Of a stretch of DNA of 64,000 nt, positions 16,668-26,335 are shown piece after piece. Numbering within the stretch: position 1 is the first letter of the stretch; each line of letters starts with the position of its first letter. The stretch is from Flavobacteriales bacterium (lineage in GTDB: Bacteria; Bacteroidota; Bacteroidia; Flavobacteriales_F; PHOS-HE28). The notes beneath the pieces are model-generated. The model was not told the DNA's origin and ran no database searches. It saw only the letters and a list, made by a program, of their open reading frames with translations. The position numbers were made by a program, and so were the translations under genes. The stretch spans positions 186,001-250,000 of the forward strand of contig JADJXH010000004.1 of assembly GCA_016715895.1 (NCBI GenBank), in the 5' to 3' direction.

Positions 16668-18896
16668 CTAGTTGTTCAGGATGGTCAGGTGGCCGGTGAA
16701 GGGCCCTTCACCACCTTCCACCACCACCTCATAGAAGTAGGTGCCGTCGGGCACGTTGCGCCCATCCCAAGTGTTGCGGTAGTTGTTGGCCTCGAAGACC
16801 ACCTGGCCCCAGCGGTTGAACACGCGCACCGTGTTCTGCCGGCTCTGGATGCCCTCGATCTCGAAGCGGTCGTTCTGGCCATCGCCGTTCGGGCTGAACA
16901 CGTTCGGGATGAAGATCTCGCAGTCCACCTCCACATCGATCGCGAGGGTGGCCGTCTGTCCGCAGGCATCGGTGGCCGTCACCGGATAAGTGCCGTCCAC
17001 ATCACCGGGCACCCAGAGCGTGGTGCCCACGGTCCCGTCCGCCCACAGCAGACCGATGGTCCCCGTTCCTCCGGAGGCCGCCACCACCAGCACCAGGCTG
17101 TCCGTGCATTCGGCCAGCACGTCATCGCCCAGCAGGCTCAGCGGTTGCGGGTCGGTGATGGTGATCGTCACGTTCGCGGTCACGGCCTGCCCGCAGGCGT
17201 TCGTGTAGGTGGCGGTGATCGTCGCGGTCTCCGTGCCATCCGCAGTGCCATCGTTCAGCGCGTTCACCGGCAGGTCGATCTGGTTGCTGCCGTTGGGGAT
17301 GGTGATGAGGGCGGGCACGGTGCTGTGGTCGGTGCCGTTGGTGGCCGTGCCGCTCTGCACCAGCTGGAGGGTGAGGTCGCCGGTGGTGCCTTGCGGGCGT
17401 GTCACGCGGACCACGGTGGAATCGCAGCCCTCCACGAGGTCGTCCGGGCCGATGATGCTCAGCGAAATGGGCGGCGGCGGCGTCAACGTGATGGTGGCGA
17501 AGGCCGTGTCCGGGGCCAGGCCGCAGGTGTCCGTGGCGATCACGGTGATGTCCTGCGCGGCGAAGGCCGTGACGGTGATGGTGGCGCTGGTGTCGCCCGT
17601 GCTCCACAACAGGTCATGGAAGCCGAAGCCTCCGGTGATGGTGGCCGTCAGGTCCACGCTCTCGCCGCAGGCCACGGTCGCACCCGTGGAGGTCACCTGC
17701 AGCTCGGGCACGCTCTGGATGAAGAAGGTGTAGGTGACCTCGATGGGCTGGCCGTTGCAGCCGCCAGGCACCAGCAGGGTGATCTCGATGGTCTCATCGC
17801 CATCGCCGTCCACCGGCACGTTGAGCTGGAAAGGGATGCTGCCCTGGCCGCCGGCGAAGAGCAGCGTGTCGGGCAGTGGTGGGAAGTAGTCCAAGCCGGG
17901 TGTGGAGGTGCCGCCGTAGGTGAGGTACACCGTGTCCGGCTGGCTGATGTCGCCCACCCGCACGAAGTTGAGGGCCACCGGGAAGCAGCTCTCGAAGACC
18001 ACATCGCCGAACACGCCCGGACCGGGCTGCAGCGCGGGGATGAAGGGATTGCTGCTGAAGCTGCCGCCCTCCAGGAACACGCCGCTGTCCAGGGCCGAAT
18101 CGAAGGCATCGGCGATGGCCAGCTTGATGTGGTAGGTCTCGCCGCACTGCACCAGTGCGCGGGCCGTGAGCACCACGGTGAAGCCGTCGTACTGCACGGT
18201 GAGGCCGCCGGCGTTGTCGAAGTAGAAGCTGCTGTTGCTCTGCCAGTTCGGGTCCACCGCCGCGCAGTTGGCGGGGTCGCCGAAGGTGCCGGCCGAGCCG
18301 TTGTTCACCGTGTTGATGCCGATGGGCACGCTGGTGCCGGGGATCAGGGCGATGTTCTCGGCGTTGTTGCTGAAGGGCCCGTTGATGCCGGGACCGCTCA
18401 GGAAGAAGCCGAAGACATCGTTGAAGGTGGAGCAGACGTACTCGTTGTACTCCTCGCTGCCGAAGACGAAGCGGAACTTGAGCGAATCACCGGCCGGCAC
18501 GAAGTCGAACTCGAGCACGGCCTTGTCGTTCACGTTCTGCTGGGAGATGGTCTCCAGGTCGATATCCCCGGTGAAGTCCGGGGATGCGGGTCCCAGCGTC
18601 AACCCGTCGGTGTTGTTGGGGCCCACCACCTCGTCGATGGTGCCGCTGCACATCACCAGGCCCTGGGCGATGTTCACGTTGGAGTTGGTGCCGTCGAAGC
18701 TGCCGATCTGGTCGTTGATCACGTTGCCCGGCTGCCCGTTGAAAGTCACGTTGCTCACCGTGATGCCACCGCCCAACAGCACGTTCTGCACGAGCTGCTC
18801 CGGGGTCTGGGTGTTGTCCACGGTGATCTGCGCCCCCGCCACGGCGGGCAGCAGCAGGGTGGCCAGCAGCAGGCCACGGTCGGTTCCTCGCATCAT
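16668..18896 (-). CDS. Choice-of-anchor-L protein with T9SS type B sorting domain (1)
   Basis: A large secreted surface protein of 742 residues. A signal peptide ends VAGAQ. The choice-of-anchor-L domain follows (about 15-270), with VQNVLLGGGITVSNVTF, FVFGSEEYNEYVC, DVFGFFLSGPGI and DSGVFLEGGSF as hallmark pieces. Ig/PKD-like modules make up the middle. The C-terminus is the gliding-associated type B domain (IPNVFSPNGDGQNDRFEIEG, VRVFNRWGQVVFE, DGTYFYEVVVEGG). Export through the type IX system is expected; the ligand is unknown. The ATGATG at 18896 follows the upstream paralog's stop by 1 nt, so the two are co-translated. Confidence 0.9.
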   Translation of the reverse strand: MMRGTDRGLLLATLLLPAVAGAQITVDNTQTPEQLVQNVLLGGGITVSNVTFNGQPGNVINDQIGSFDGTNSNVNIAQGLVMCSGTIDEVVGPNNTDGLTLGPASPDFTGDIDLETISQQNVNDKAVLEFDFVPAGDSLKFRFVFGSEEYNEYVCSTFNDVFGFFLSGPGINGPFSNNAENIALIPGTSVPIGINTVNNGSAGTFGDPANCAAVDPNWQSNSSFYFDNAGGLTVQYDGFTVVLTARALVQCGETYHIKLAIADAFDSALDSGVFLEGGSFSSNPFIPALQPGPGVFGDVVFESCFPVALNFVRVGDISQPDTVYLTYGGTSTPGLDYFPPLPDTLLFAGGQGSIPFQLNVPVDGDGDETIEITLLVPGGCNGQPIEVTYTFFIQSVPELQVTSTGATVACGESVDLTATITGGFGFHDLLWSTGDTSATITVTAFAAQDITVIATDTCGLAPDTAFATITLTPPPPISLSIIGPDDLVEGCDSTVVRVTRPQGTTGDLTLQLVQSGTATNGTDHSTVPALITIPNGSNQIDLPVNALNDGTADGTETATITATYTNACGQAVTANVTITITDPQPLSLLGDDVLAECTDSLVLVVAASGGTGTIGLLWADGTVGTTLWVPGDVDGTYPVTATDACGQTATLAIDVEVDCEIFIPNVFSPNGDGQNDRFEIEGIQSRQNTVRVFNRWGQVVFEANNYRNTWDGRNVPDGTYFYEVVVEGGEGPFTGHLTILNN

Positions 18897-18897
18897 G

Positions 18898-21573
18898 TCA
18901 GTTCTCCTGGATCGTGCCACGGATGAGGGTCACGTGACCGTACCCTTCCTGCGGCGGCATGTAGTGGCCCTCGGCCTTGTACTTGTACACGTAGACGCCG
19001 GTGGGCGCCATGTTGCCGTTCACCTTGCCGTCCCACACCGGCTCTTCCTCCGACGAGGCGAAGATCTGCTCGCCCCAGCGGTCGAAGATGGTCATCTCGT
19101 AGCTGGACACCATGTGGCTCACCGGCCCGAAGACCTCGTTGATGCCGTCGCCGTCGGGCGTGAAGGCGTTGGGGAAGTGGATCTGCGCCGGCGGGATGAT
19201 GTACACCGAGTCGGTTGCCCGGCAGCCGTTGGCCGTCACGATCTCCAGATGCACCCAGTGGTCCTCCATGTCGGTGTAGCTGTGCGACACCTGCTGGGTG
19301 CTCGCCTTCGTGCCGTCGCCGAGGTTCCAGAAGTAGTAGATGGGTTCCGGATAGGTGGCCGCGTCGAACTGCCAGTCGTCGATGCCCTCGTTGGTCACCA
19401 CGATATCGGCCAGGGTGGGCTCCACCTCGATCTCCACCTGGGCGCTGTTGAACAGGCCACATTCCTCGTACACGTTCACCACGTAGGTGGTCGCGCTCAG
19501 CGGGGTCACCATCACCTCAGGGTCGGTGTGCGCCAGCAGCGGCCACTCGATGCGGTAGATGCCGGACCCGCCGGTGATCTGCGCGCTGAGCAGGATGCTG
19601 TCGCCGTAGCAGATCACCTGGTCCTCGGTGAGGTCGATCACCAGGGGCTCCGGGTGCGGGATGTAGGTGGCCACGACGGCGCTGCCGGTGTAGCCGCACT
19701 GGTCGCTGGCCGTGAAGGTGTACACGGCGTCGGCCGGCACCGGGACATCCACGCTGGTCCCCGTGGCGATCACCGTTCCGTTCGCATCCTCCCAGATGTA
19801 GGTGTATACGCCGTTGCCACCGGTGACGGAGGCGATCGAGATGGTGGTGGTGTCACCGACGCAGATGACGGTCGGGTCGCCGTTGGTGACGATCTCGATC
19901 GGCGGCAGCGGGGCCGTGGTGGTGAGCACGCTGTCCTGGGCGGTGGATCCGCAGCCATCGGTCACCGTGGCCACATAGTAGGTGGGCGGACCGGCATCGA
20001 CGTTCACCGTGGCGGTGGAGCCCACCACCGTGGTGCCGGTGGTCCATTCGTAACTGAAGTTGCCATCACCGCCGGCCACGTTCAGCACGCTGAGGTCCGC
20101 ATCGCCCAGGCAGGGAATGGCCGTGTCGGGCGTCAGCGTCAGCACCATGGGGGCGTACACCGGCACGTCGACGGTGATGTCCACGGTGGCCGGCACGATG
20201 CTGCACGTGTCGCTCACGGTGAGGGTGTAGGTGGTGGTCACGCCCGGCGATACGGAGATGGTGGGCGTGGTCTCGCCCGTGCTCCAGCTGTACTGGTAGT
20301 TGCCGGATCCCCCGGACACGACCGGCGCCAGGACCTCCGTGAGGTTGCAGTCGCTCTGGATGTTGCTGGCCTGGATGTCCAGCGGGGGTGGTGAATCGAT
20401 GTAGAAGTGGAACTCGGTCTGGATCTGGATGCCGGCGCACTGGATCAGCTGCTGGATCTGGATGATGATGGATTCCATGCCATCGGCATCCTGCGGGATG
20501 GTGAGCAGGAAGGTGATGGCCGTGTCGCCGGGATAGTAGATCAGCTGGCTGGGAAAGGGCGGGCTGTAGTCCACACCCGGTGTGGCCGTGCCCAGGATGG
20601 CGAGGTTCACCGTGTCGGTGTTGGAGGTGTCGCCCATGCGGTAGAAGGTGAAATCCACCAGCCCGCAGCCCTCCAGCATGGTGCTGTCGTTCACGAGCAC
20701 GCCGCTCACGAGGTCGGGGATCACCTGCCCGGTGCTCACGAAACTTCCCGCCTCCAGGAACACGCCGCTGTCGAAAGCGGTGTCGCCACCGTCCGCGATC
20801 GCGATCTTGATGTGGTAGGTCTGGCCGCAAACGACCTGGGCACGGGCGGTCAGCACCACGGTCATGCCGTCGTACTGCACCGTGGTGCCGTTGGCGTTCG
20901 AGCTGTAGTAGATGTTGTTGTTCATCCAGTTCGGGTCCAGTGCGGCGCAGTTGGAGGCCGTTCCGTTCGCGCCTACGGTCCCGTTGTTCACGGTGTTGAT
21001 CGATACGGGCACCTGGGTGCCGGGCACCAGGGCGATGTTGATGGCGTTGTTGGTGAAGGGACCGGCGATGCCCGGCCCGCTGAGGAAGAAGCCGAACACG
21101 TCGTTCACGGTCCCACAGACGTACTCATCGTACTCCTCGGAGCCAAAGACGTAATTGAACTTGAGCGAATCCCCGGTGGGGATGAAGTCGAACTCCAGGA
21201 TGGCGGCATCGTGGGTGGCCACACCGCTCAATTGGTCCAGATCAGGGTCGTTGAAGCCCCAGTTGCCGCCGCCGGCCGAGCCGCTGCCGATGTTGTTGGG
21301 GCCGATGGCGAAGGTGACATCGCCGGATCCCATGATCATGCCGGCGGCCAGGCCCACATTGGAGGTCGTGCCGTCGAACTCGCCGGCCTGGGGGTTGATG
21401 GTGTTGGCCGGCAATCCATTGAAGGTGAAGTTGCTGGCCGTCACCCCGCCGCCGAGGAGCACGTTCTGCACCAGCTGGGCCGGGGTCTGCGTATTGGTCA
21501 CCACCAACTGGGCGGAACTGCCCAGGGGAAGCAGCGCGCACAGGGCGAGAAGGGAGCGGTTCATCGGGGCCAT
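18898..21573 (-). CDS. Choice-of-anchor-L protein with T9SS type B sorting domain (2)
   Basis: A paralog of its two neighbours, 891 residues. A signal peptide (ending GSSAQ) is followed by the choice-of-anchor-L domain (about 20-275, with FGSEEYDEYVC and FGFFLSGPGIAGPF). Four or more PKD/SprB-like modules follow (NYQYSWSTGETTPT, NFSYEWTTGTTVVG, VYTYIWEDANGT), then a final PKD domain (FWNLGDGTKASTQQVSHSY) and the type B sorting domain (FPNAFTPDGDGINEVFGP, IFDRWGEQIF). An alternative ATG at 21564 gives MNRSLLALC and is equally plausible. It is probably first in a two-gene unit with the gene at 16668-18896. Confidence 0.9.
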   Translation of the reverse strand: MAPMNRSLLALCALLPLGSSAQLVVTNTQTPAQLVQNVLLGGGVTASNFTFNGLPANTINPQAGEFDGTTSNVGLAAGMIMGSGDVTFAIGPNNIGSGSAGGGNWGFNDPDLDQLSGVATHDAAILEFDFIPTGDSLKFNYVFGSEEYDEYVCGTVNDVFGFFLSGPGIAGPFTNNAINIALVPGTQVPVSINTVNNGTVGANGTASNCAALDPNWMNNNIYYSSNANGTTVQYDGMTVVLTARAQVVCGQTYHIKIAIADGGDTAFDSGVFLEAGSFVSTGQVIPDLVSGVLVNDSTMLEGCGLVDFTFYRMGDTSNTDTVNLAILGTATPGVDYSPPFPSQLIYYPGDTAITFLLTIPQDADGMESIIIQIQQLIQCAGIQIQTEFHFYIDSPPPLDIQASNIQSDCNLTEVLAPVVSGGSGNYQYSWSTGETTPTISVSPGVTTTYTLTVSDTCSIVPATVDITVDVPVYAPMVLTLTPDTAIPCLGDADLSVLNVAGGDGNFSYEWTTGTTVVGSTATVNVDAGPPTYYVATVTDGCGSTAQDSVLTTTAPLPPIEIVTNGDPTVICVGDTTTISIASVTGGNGVYTYIWEDANGTVIATGTSVDVPVPADAVYTFTASDQCGYTGSAVVATYIPHPEPLVIDLTEDQVICYGDSILLSAQITGGSGIYRIEWPLLAHTDPEVMVTPLSATTYVVNVYEECGLFNSAQVEIEVEPTLADIVVTNEGIDDWQFDAATYPEPIYYFWNLGDGTKASTQQVSHSYTDMEDHWVHLEIVTANGCRATDSVYIIPPAQIHFPNAFTPDGDGINEVFGPVSHMVSSYEMTIFDRWGEQIFASSEEEPVWDGKVNGNMAPTGVYVYKYKAEGHYMPPQEGYGHVTLIRGTIQEN

Positions 21574-21585
21574 GGCGGGTGGAAA

Positions 21586-21608
21586 AAGCCTTGAAAATTA
21601 AGCCTTGA
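21586..21608. repeat. 9-bp direct repeat in the leader of choice-of-anchor-L gene 2
   Basis: AAGCCTTGA occurs twice, at 21586-21594 and 21600-21608, a 14-bp period. Read as 7-bp steps the stretch is TTGAAAA, TTAAGCC, TTGACGA, which may be a degenerate member of the heptad repeats seen elsewhere in the window. The rest of the 21574-21671 gap shows nothing clear. Confidence 0.5.
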
Positions 21609-21671
21609 CGACCACATGACTGCCTGCGGTGCCCATCCGTTGCCCGACGGCCACCCCGAAAAGGCCCGGAC

Positions 21672-24600
21672 TCACTCCGACGCGATGTCCTGGCCCAGCA
21701 GGGTCACCGAACCGATGCCCTTGGTGGAGGGGAACCGCTGGCCCTTAGCTTGGTACTGGTACACATAGACCCCCGTGGGGCAGGGCTGCCCGTTGGCGAA
21801 ACGGCCGTCCCAGGTGCGGCCCAGCTCCTCCGTGGTGAAGACCACCGCGCCCCAGCGGTCGAAGATCGTGTAGGTCACCTCGGTCAGGGCGTAACCCACT
21901 GGGCCCCAAGCATCGTTGATGCCGTCCCCGTCCGGGGTGAACGCATTGGGGAAGAAGAGCTGTGCGGAGGGCTGCATGAACACCGAGTCCACATCGGTGC
22001 AGCCGGCGGGGGTGGTGGCCGTCACCGTGGCCCAGTACTGGTCACCGTCGGCGAAGGTGTTCTCCACGGTGGCCCCGAAGGCCTGCGCACCGGTGCTGAA
22101 GGTCCAATGGAAGGTCTCGGCGCCCGGCAGGCATTGCGCGATGAAGCGGAACTCATCCCCGCCGAGCTCGCTGACGGTGATGTCCACCACGGGGATCTCC
22201 ACCAACACGGTCACCGCCCCGCTCGCGCTGGCGCCGCAGGCATCGGTCACCGTCACCGTCAGGGTGGTGTCGGCCTCGGGGAACACGGTCACCGCGGCGG
22301 TGGTGTCGCCCGAGGGCTGCCAGAGGAAGGTGTAGTCCCCTCCCCCGCCCACCCCGCCTGCGGTCACCGTGGCGCTGCCGCCTTCGCAGGCCACGGCCGT
22401 GGTGGGCAGCACCAGCTCCAGCGGCGCCGGGGCGTCCACCACCACGGTGGCGCTGGTCTGCTGGCCGCAATTATCGGCCACCTCCAGGGTGTATGTCGCA
22501 TCGCCGGTCACCGGCACGGTCAGGGAAGGTCCGGAACCGACGTTGTTCCCGGCATCATCGGTCCACACATAGCTGTACTGGCCGTCGCCACCGGTCACGC
22601 CAGGGGTCAGGGTCGCGGCATCGCCCAGGCAGGGCACGGTATAGGGTCCACCAGGGGTGATGGTAAGCGTGGGCATGTTCGGCGGGCTCACCTGCACGGT
22701 CGCCGTACCCGAGCCTCCGCAGGCATCCTGTACAGTGACCAGATAAGCCCCGGGCGAGCCGGCGGGCACGCTCAGGGTGGTGCCATTGCCCTGGCTGGTG
22801 CCGTTCACCGTCCACTCGTAGGTGTACGGACCCACCCCACCGGCCACGTTCAGTACCTCCAGCAGCACACTGCCCTGGCAGGGGAGCTCCACGTCGGGCG
22901 AAGCCGTGACGGCCAGCACGGCCGGGGGCAGCACCGTCACGGTGATGGTGCCCTGTTGCACACCGGCGCAATTGTCGTTCACGGTCACGGTGTAGGTGCC
23001 TGGGGCGGTGGCGTCCACGGGGATGGTGGTGCCCGTGCCCACCGGGTTGCCGTTCAGGGTCCAGCTGTACGTGAAGGGGGGCGTGCCGCCCGCGACGTTG
23101 ATCACACTGAGGTCGGCGGTGCCCAGGCAGTCGAGGGTCACGTCCGGGCTCAGGGTCAGGGTCATGGGGGGGCTCACGGGGGCGCCCACCACCACGGTCC
23201 CTTGCACCGTGCCGGCGCAGTTGTCATCCACTGTGAGCACATAGGTGCCAGGGGCCGTGTTGGGCACCGTGATGGAGGTGCCGTTGCCGACCGGTGCACC
23301 GTTGAGGGTCCACGCATAGGTGAAGGGGGCCGTGCCACCGGTGAGGCTCAACACCTCCAGGTCCACCGAACCGCTGCAGGGCAGGTTGAGGTCGGCCGTC
23401 AGCGTCAGGTTCATGGGTGGGCTGATGGGGGCGCCGACCACGACGCTCTCCTGGACGCTGCCGCCGCAGTTGTCATCCACCGTCAGCACGTAGGTGCCAG
23501 GAGCGGTGTTGGGCACGGTGATGGTGGTGCCATTGCCCACCGGCGCACCGTTGAGCGTCCATGCGTAGGTGAAAGGTGCCGTGCCACCAGTGAGGCTCAG
23601 CACCTCCAAGTCCACCGAACCGCTGCAGGGCAGGTTGAGGTCCGGGGTCACCGTCAGGTTCATGGGCGGGCTGATGGGGGCGCCGACCACCACGGGTTCC
23701 TGCACCACCGCACCGCAGCCGTCGGTCACCGTGGCCACGTAGGTGCCTTGCTGGCCCTGCCCCACGGTGATGGTCTGGTTGGTGCTCACCGGGGTGCCGT
23801 TCAGGGTCCATTCGTAGGTGTAGGGCGGGGTGCCGCCGTTGACGTTCAGGATGCTGATGTCCACCGAGCCGCTGCACGGGAGGTTCACATCGGGCGAGGC
23901 GTTCACCACCGGCTGGGCGCTGGCGAAGCTGCCGCCCTCCAGGAACACGGCCGAGTCGTAGATCTCATCGCCGCCGTCGCCGATGGCCAGCTTGATGTGA
24001 TAGGTCTGGCCGCACTGCACCTGGGCACCTGCCGTCAGCACGGAGGTCATCCCGTCGTAGGTGATGGTGTTGCCGAAGAAGTTGTCCACGTAATACGCGC
24101 TGTTGGCCACCCAGTTGGGATCGGCGGCGGCACAGTTGAAGGGGTCGCAGCCGTTCAGGGGATCGCCGGGCGTTCCGCCATTGAGGGTGTTGATGGTCAC
24201 CGGCACACCGGTGCCGGGGATCTGGGCCAGGTTGATCGCGTTGTTGGTGAACGGGCCGTTGATGCCCGGACCGCTGAGGAAGAAGCCGAAGGCATCGTTC
24301 ACCAGGGCGCACACATACTCCGGATACTCCTCAGAGGCGAACACAAAGCGGAACTCGACGGAGTTGCCGGTCGGCACGAAGTCGAACTCCAGGACCGTGG
24401 CATCGCTGATCTGCACACCGGAAAGTGCGGCCAGGTCGGGGTCGGTCCCGGTGAAAAGGCCGGCGCTGGCGAAGGTCATGTCGCCCATGCCGGGCGCGTC
24501 GGAAACAAAGCCTGTGGAGAGGATGATGCCCGAGGCCAGACCCAGGTTGGTGCCGTTGGCGGTGAAGGCGCCACAGCCGGGCTGACCGCCCGGAGCACCG

Positions 24601-24758
24601 ATGATGCCGTTGTACTCCACGTTGCTGGCCACCACACCGCCCCCCAGCAGGGTGCTCTGCACCAGGTTCTGAGGCGTGGGAGCGTTGTTGATCAGCAACT
24701 GGGCGCTGGCGGGCCCGGTGGCAAGGACGATCAGGACGGGTAGAAGGGCGCGGGTCAT
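21672..24758 (-). CDS. Choice-of-anchor-L protein with repeated PKD/SprB-like modules and T9SS type B domain (3)
   Basis: The largest gene of the window on this strand, 1028 residues. A signal peptide (ending PASAQ) precedes the choice-of-anchor-L domain (about 20-275, FASEEYPEYVC and FGFFLSGPGINGPF). Seven modules of about 80 residues follow, each with the pattern LPCSGSV...GGT.PFTYAW.LNG...GTYVLTVDDNC; two are nearly identical. A type B sorting domain closes the protein (FFPNAFTPDGDGINDAWGP, IFDRWGAVVF). The paired cysteines in every module could form disulfides on the cell surface. The ATG at 24758 is chosen because it opens the signal peptide; the upstream extension of 10 residues is not needed. 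It is divergent from the M20 peptidase gene. Confidence 0.9.
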   Translation of the reverse strand: MTRALLPVLIVLATGPASAQLLINNAPTPQNLVQSTLLGGGVVASNVEYNGIIGAPGGQPGCGAFTANGTNLGLASGIILSTGFVSDAPGMGDMTFASAGLFTGTDPDLAALSGVQISDATVLEFDFVPTGNSVEFRFVFASEEYPEYVCALVNDAFGFFLSGPGINGPFTNNAINLAQIPGTGVPVTINTLNGGTPGDPLNGCDPFNCAAADPNWVANSAYYVDNFFGNTITYDGMTSVLTAGAQVQCGQTYHIKLAIGDGGDEIYDSAVFLEGGSFASAQPVVNASPDVNLPCSGSVDISILNVNGGTPPYTYEWTLNGTPVSTNQTITVGQGQQGTYVATVTDGCGAVVQEPVVVGAPISPPMNLTVTPDLNLPCSGSVDLEVLSLTGGTAPFTYAWTLNGAPVGNGTTITVPNTAPGTYVLTVDDNCGGSVQESVVVGAPISPPMNLTLTADLNLPCSGSVDLEVLSLTGGTAPFTYAWTLNGAPVGNGTSITVPNTAPGTYVLTVDDNCAGTVQGTVVVGAPVSPPMTLTLSPDVTLDCLGTADLSVINVAGGTPPFTYSWTLNGNPVGTGTTIPVDATAPGTYTVTVNDNCAGVQQGTITVTVLPPAVLAVTASPDVELPCQGSVLLEVLNVAGGVGPYTYEWTVNGTSQGNGTTLSVPAGSPGAYLVTVQDACGGSGTATVQVSPPNMPTLTITPGGPYTVPCLGDAATLTPGVTGGDGQYSYVWTDDAGNNVGSGPSLTVPVTGDATYTLEVADNCGQQTSATVVVDAPAPLELVLPTTAVACEGGSATVTAGGVGGGGDYTFLWQPSGDTTAAVTVFPEADTTLTVTVTDACGASASGAVTVLVEIPVVDITVSELGGDEFRFIAQCLPGAETFHWTFSTGAQAFGATVENTFADGDQYWATVTATTPAGCTDVDSVFMQPSAQLFFPNAFTPDGDGINDAWGPVGYALTEVTYTIFDRWGAVVFTTEELGRTWDGRFANGQPCPTGVYVYQYQAKGQRFPSTKGIGSVTLLGQDIASE
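22932..23678 (-). repeat. Tandem 249-bp repeats inside the third choice-of-anchor-L gene
   Basis: Two near-identical 249-bp (83-codon) units occupy 23430-23678 and 23181-23429. A third, more diverged unit occupies about 22932-23180. Each encodes one PKD/SprB-like module beginning SPPM.LT. The high DNA identity of the first two suggests recent duplication and makes copy-number change by recombination likely. Confidence 0.85.
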
Positions 24759-24926
24759 GGCGTGGGGGTCGTTCGGGAGGCGAAACAAGCGCCGGTCCGG
24801 CAGGGCGGGCAGCGGGGACGAGCAACTGGCAGGGGTGATCGCGCAGCCGGCGGGCGGCTATCTTGCGGGCCCTTACCCACCGCGAAGGTCCGCCAGGAGC
24901 CTTCGTGGGTCAAATACCGAAATGTC

Positions 24927-26306
24927 GTGAAGGACCTCCTCGCCTACGTCGATGCCAACCAGGACCGCTACCTGGCCGAACTGATGGACCTGCTGCGCAT
25001 CCCCAGCGTCAGCGCCGACCCCAAGTACAAGGCCGATGTGCAGCGTTGCGCCGAGGCCGTCAAGCAGCGCCTGGTGGAGGCCGGGGTGGACCGCGCGGAG
25101 ATCTGCCCCACGGCCGGCCACCCCATCGTGTACGGGGAGAAGATCGTGGACCCCGCCAAGCCGACGGTGCTGGTCTATGGGCACTACGATGTGCAGCCGC
25201 CCGACCCGCTGGACCTGTGGACCTCCCCGCCGTTCGAACCGGTGATCAAGGACGGAGTGATCTATGCCCGCGGCAGCGCCGACGACAAGGGCCAGTTCTA
25301 CATGCACGTGAAGGCGGTGGAAGCCATGCTCAGGAACGGCGGACTGCCCTGCAACGTGAAGTTCATGATCGAGGGGGAGGAGGAAGTGGGCAGCGACAAT
25401 CTCGGGGTCTTCGTGAAGGCCAACAAGGAGCGCCTCAAGGCCGACGTGGTGCTGATCAGCGACACGGCGATGATCGCCAATGACGTGCCCAGCATCAACA
25501 CGGGCCTGCGGGGCCTGAGCTATCTGGAGGTGGAGGTCACCGGCCCCAACCGCGACCTGCACAGCGGGGTGTACGGCGGCGCCGTGGCCAACCCGATCAA
25601 CGCCCTGTGCGAGATGATCGCCAGCCTGCACGATGCCGACCGGCGCATCACGATCCCCGGTTTCTACGAGGCGGTGCGTGAACTGAGCGCCGCTGAACGC
25701 AAGGCCCTGGCCGAGGCCCCCTTCGACGAGGAGGCGTACAAGAAGGACCTGGCCATCGATGCGGTGCGCGGGGAAAAGGGCTACACCACCGAGGAGCGCA
25801 GCAGCATCCGGCCCACGCTCGACGTCAACGGCATCTGGGGGGGCTACATCGGCGAGGGCGCCAAGACGGTGCTGCCATCGAAGGCCTTCGCCAAGATCAG
25901 CATGCGCCTGGTGCCCGACCAGAAGAGCGAGGCGATCACCCGCCTGTTCCAGGAGCACTTCGTGCGCATCGCGCCGCCGGGCGTCAAGGTGGCGGTGCGT
26001 CCCCACCATGGCGGCGAGGCCGCAGTGACGCCCATCGACTCGGTGGCCTACCGCGCTGCGAGCAAGGCCATGGAGGAGGCGTTCGGCAAGACCCCGATCC
26101 CCACCCGTGGCGGGGGCAGCATCCCCATCGTGGCCCTGTTCGAGGCGGAGCTGGGCTTGAAGACCGTGCTGTTCGGCTTCGGGCTGGACTCGGACAACAT
26201 CCACAGCCCGGACGAGCACTACGGCGTGTTCAACTACATGATGGGCATCCGCACGATCCCGCGCTTCTTCCATCACTACGCCGCGCTGATGAACGGCCGG
26301 GCGTGA
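24927..26306 (+). CDS. M20 family dipeptidase
   Basis: A zinc-dependent metallopeptidase of the M20 family (dipeptidase / CNDP-like branch), probably cytosolic and acting on short peptides. The product is 459 residues. Metal and catalytic residues are visible: H and D in VYGHYDVQPPDP, the bridging D in RGSADDKGQ, the catalytic E pair in IEGEEEVGS, and the late ligand H in DSDNIHSPDEHYG. The GTG at 24927 gives MKDLLAYVDANQ and the normal family length; the longer frame adds 55 residues from the divergent promoter region. A TATCTTGC element at 24859-24866 could be its promoter. Confidence 0.92.
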   Translation: MKDLLAYVDANQDRYLAELMDLLRIPSVSADPKYKADVQRCAEAVKQRLVEAGVDRAEICPTAGHPIVYGEKIVDPAKPTVLVYGHYDVQPPDPLDLWTSPPFEPVIKDGVIYARGSADDKGQFYMHVKAVEAMLRNGGLPCNVKFMIEGEEEVGSDNLGVFVKANKERLKADVVLISDTAMIANDVPSINTGLRGLSYLEVEVTGPNRDLHSGVYGGAVANPINALCEMIASLHDADRRITIPGFYEAVRELSAAERKALAEAPFDEEAYKKDLAIDAVRGEKGYTTEERSSIRPTLDVNGIWGGYIGEGAKTVLPSKAFAKISMRLVPDQKSEAITRLFQEHFVRIAPPGVKVAVRPHHGGEAAVTPIDSVAYRAASKAMEEAFGKTPIPTRGGGSIPIVALFEAELGLKTVLFGFGLDSDNIHSPDEHYGVFNYMMGIRTIPRFFHHYAALMNGRA

Positions 26307-26335
26307 GCCCGGCACGGTCGTTGACCGGTACCCGC

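Noticed and set aside
22932..23678. Possible CRISPR or intergenic tandem repeat array
   Set aside because: The 249-bp units are coding modules in one frame with no spacers, so they are protein repeats.
21750..24743. 997-codon open frame opposite the third choice-of-anchor-L gene
   Set aside because: Antisense shadow of repeated surface-protein modules; its apparent repeats come from the sense gene.
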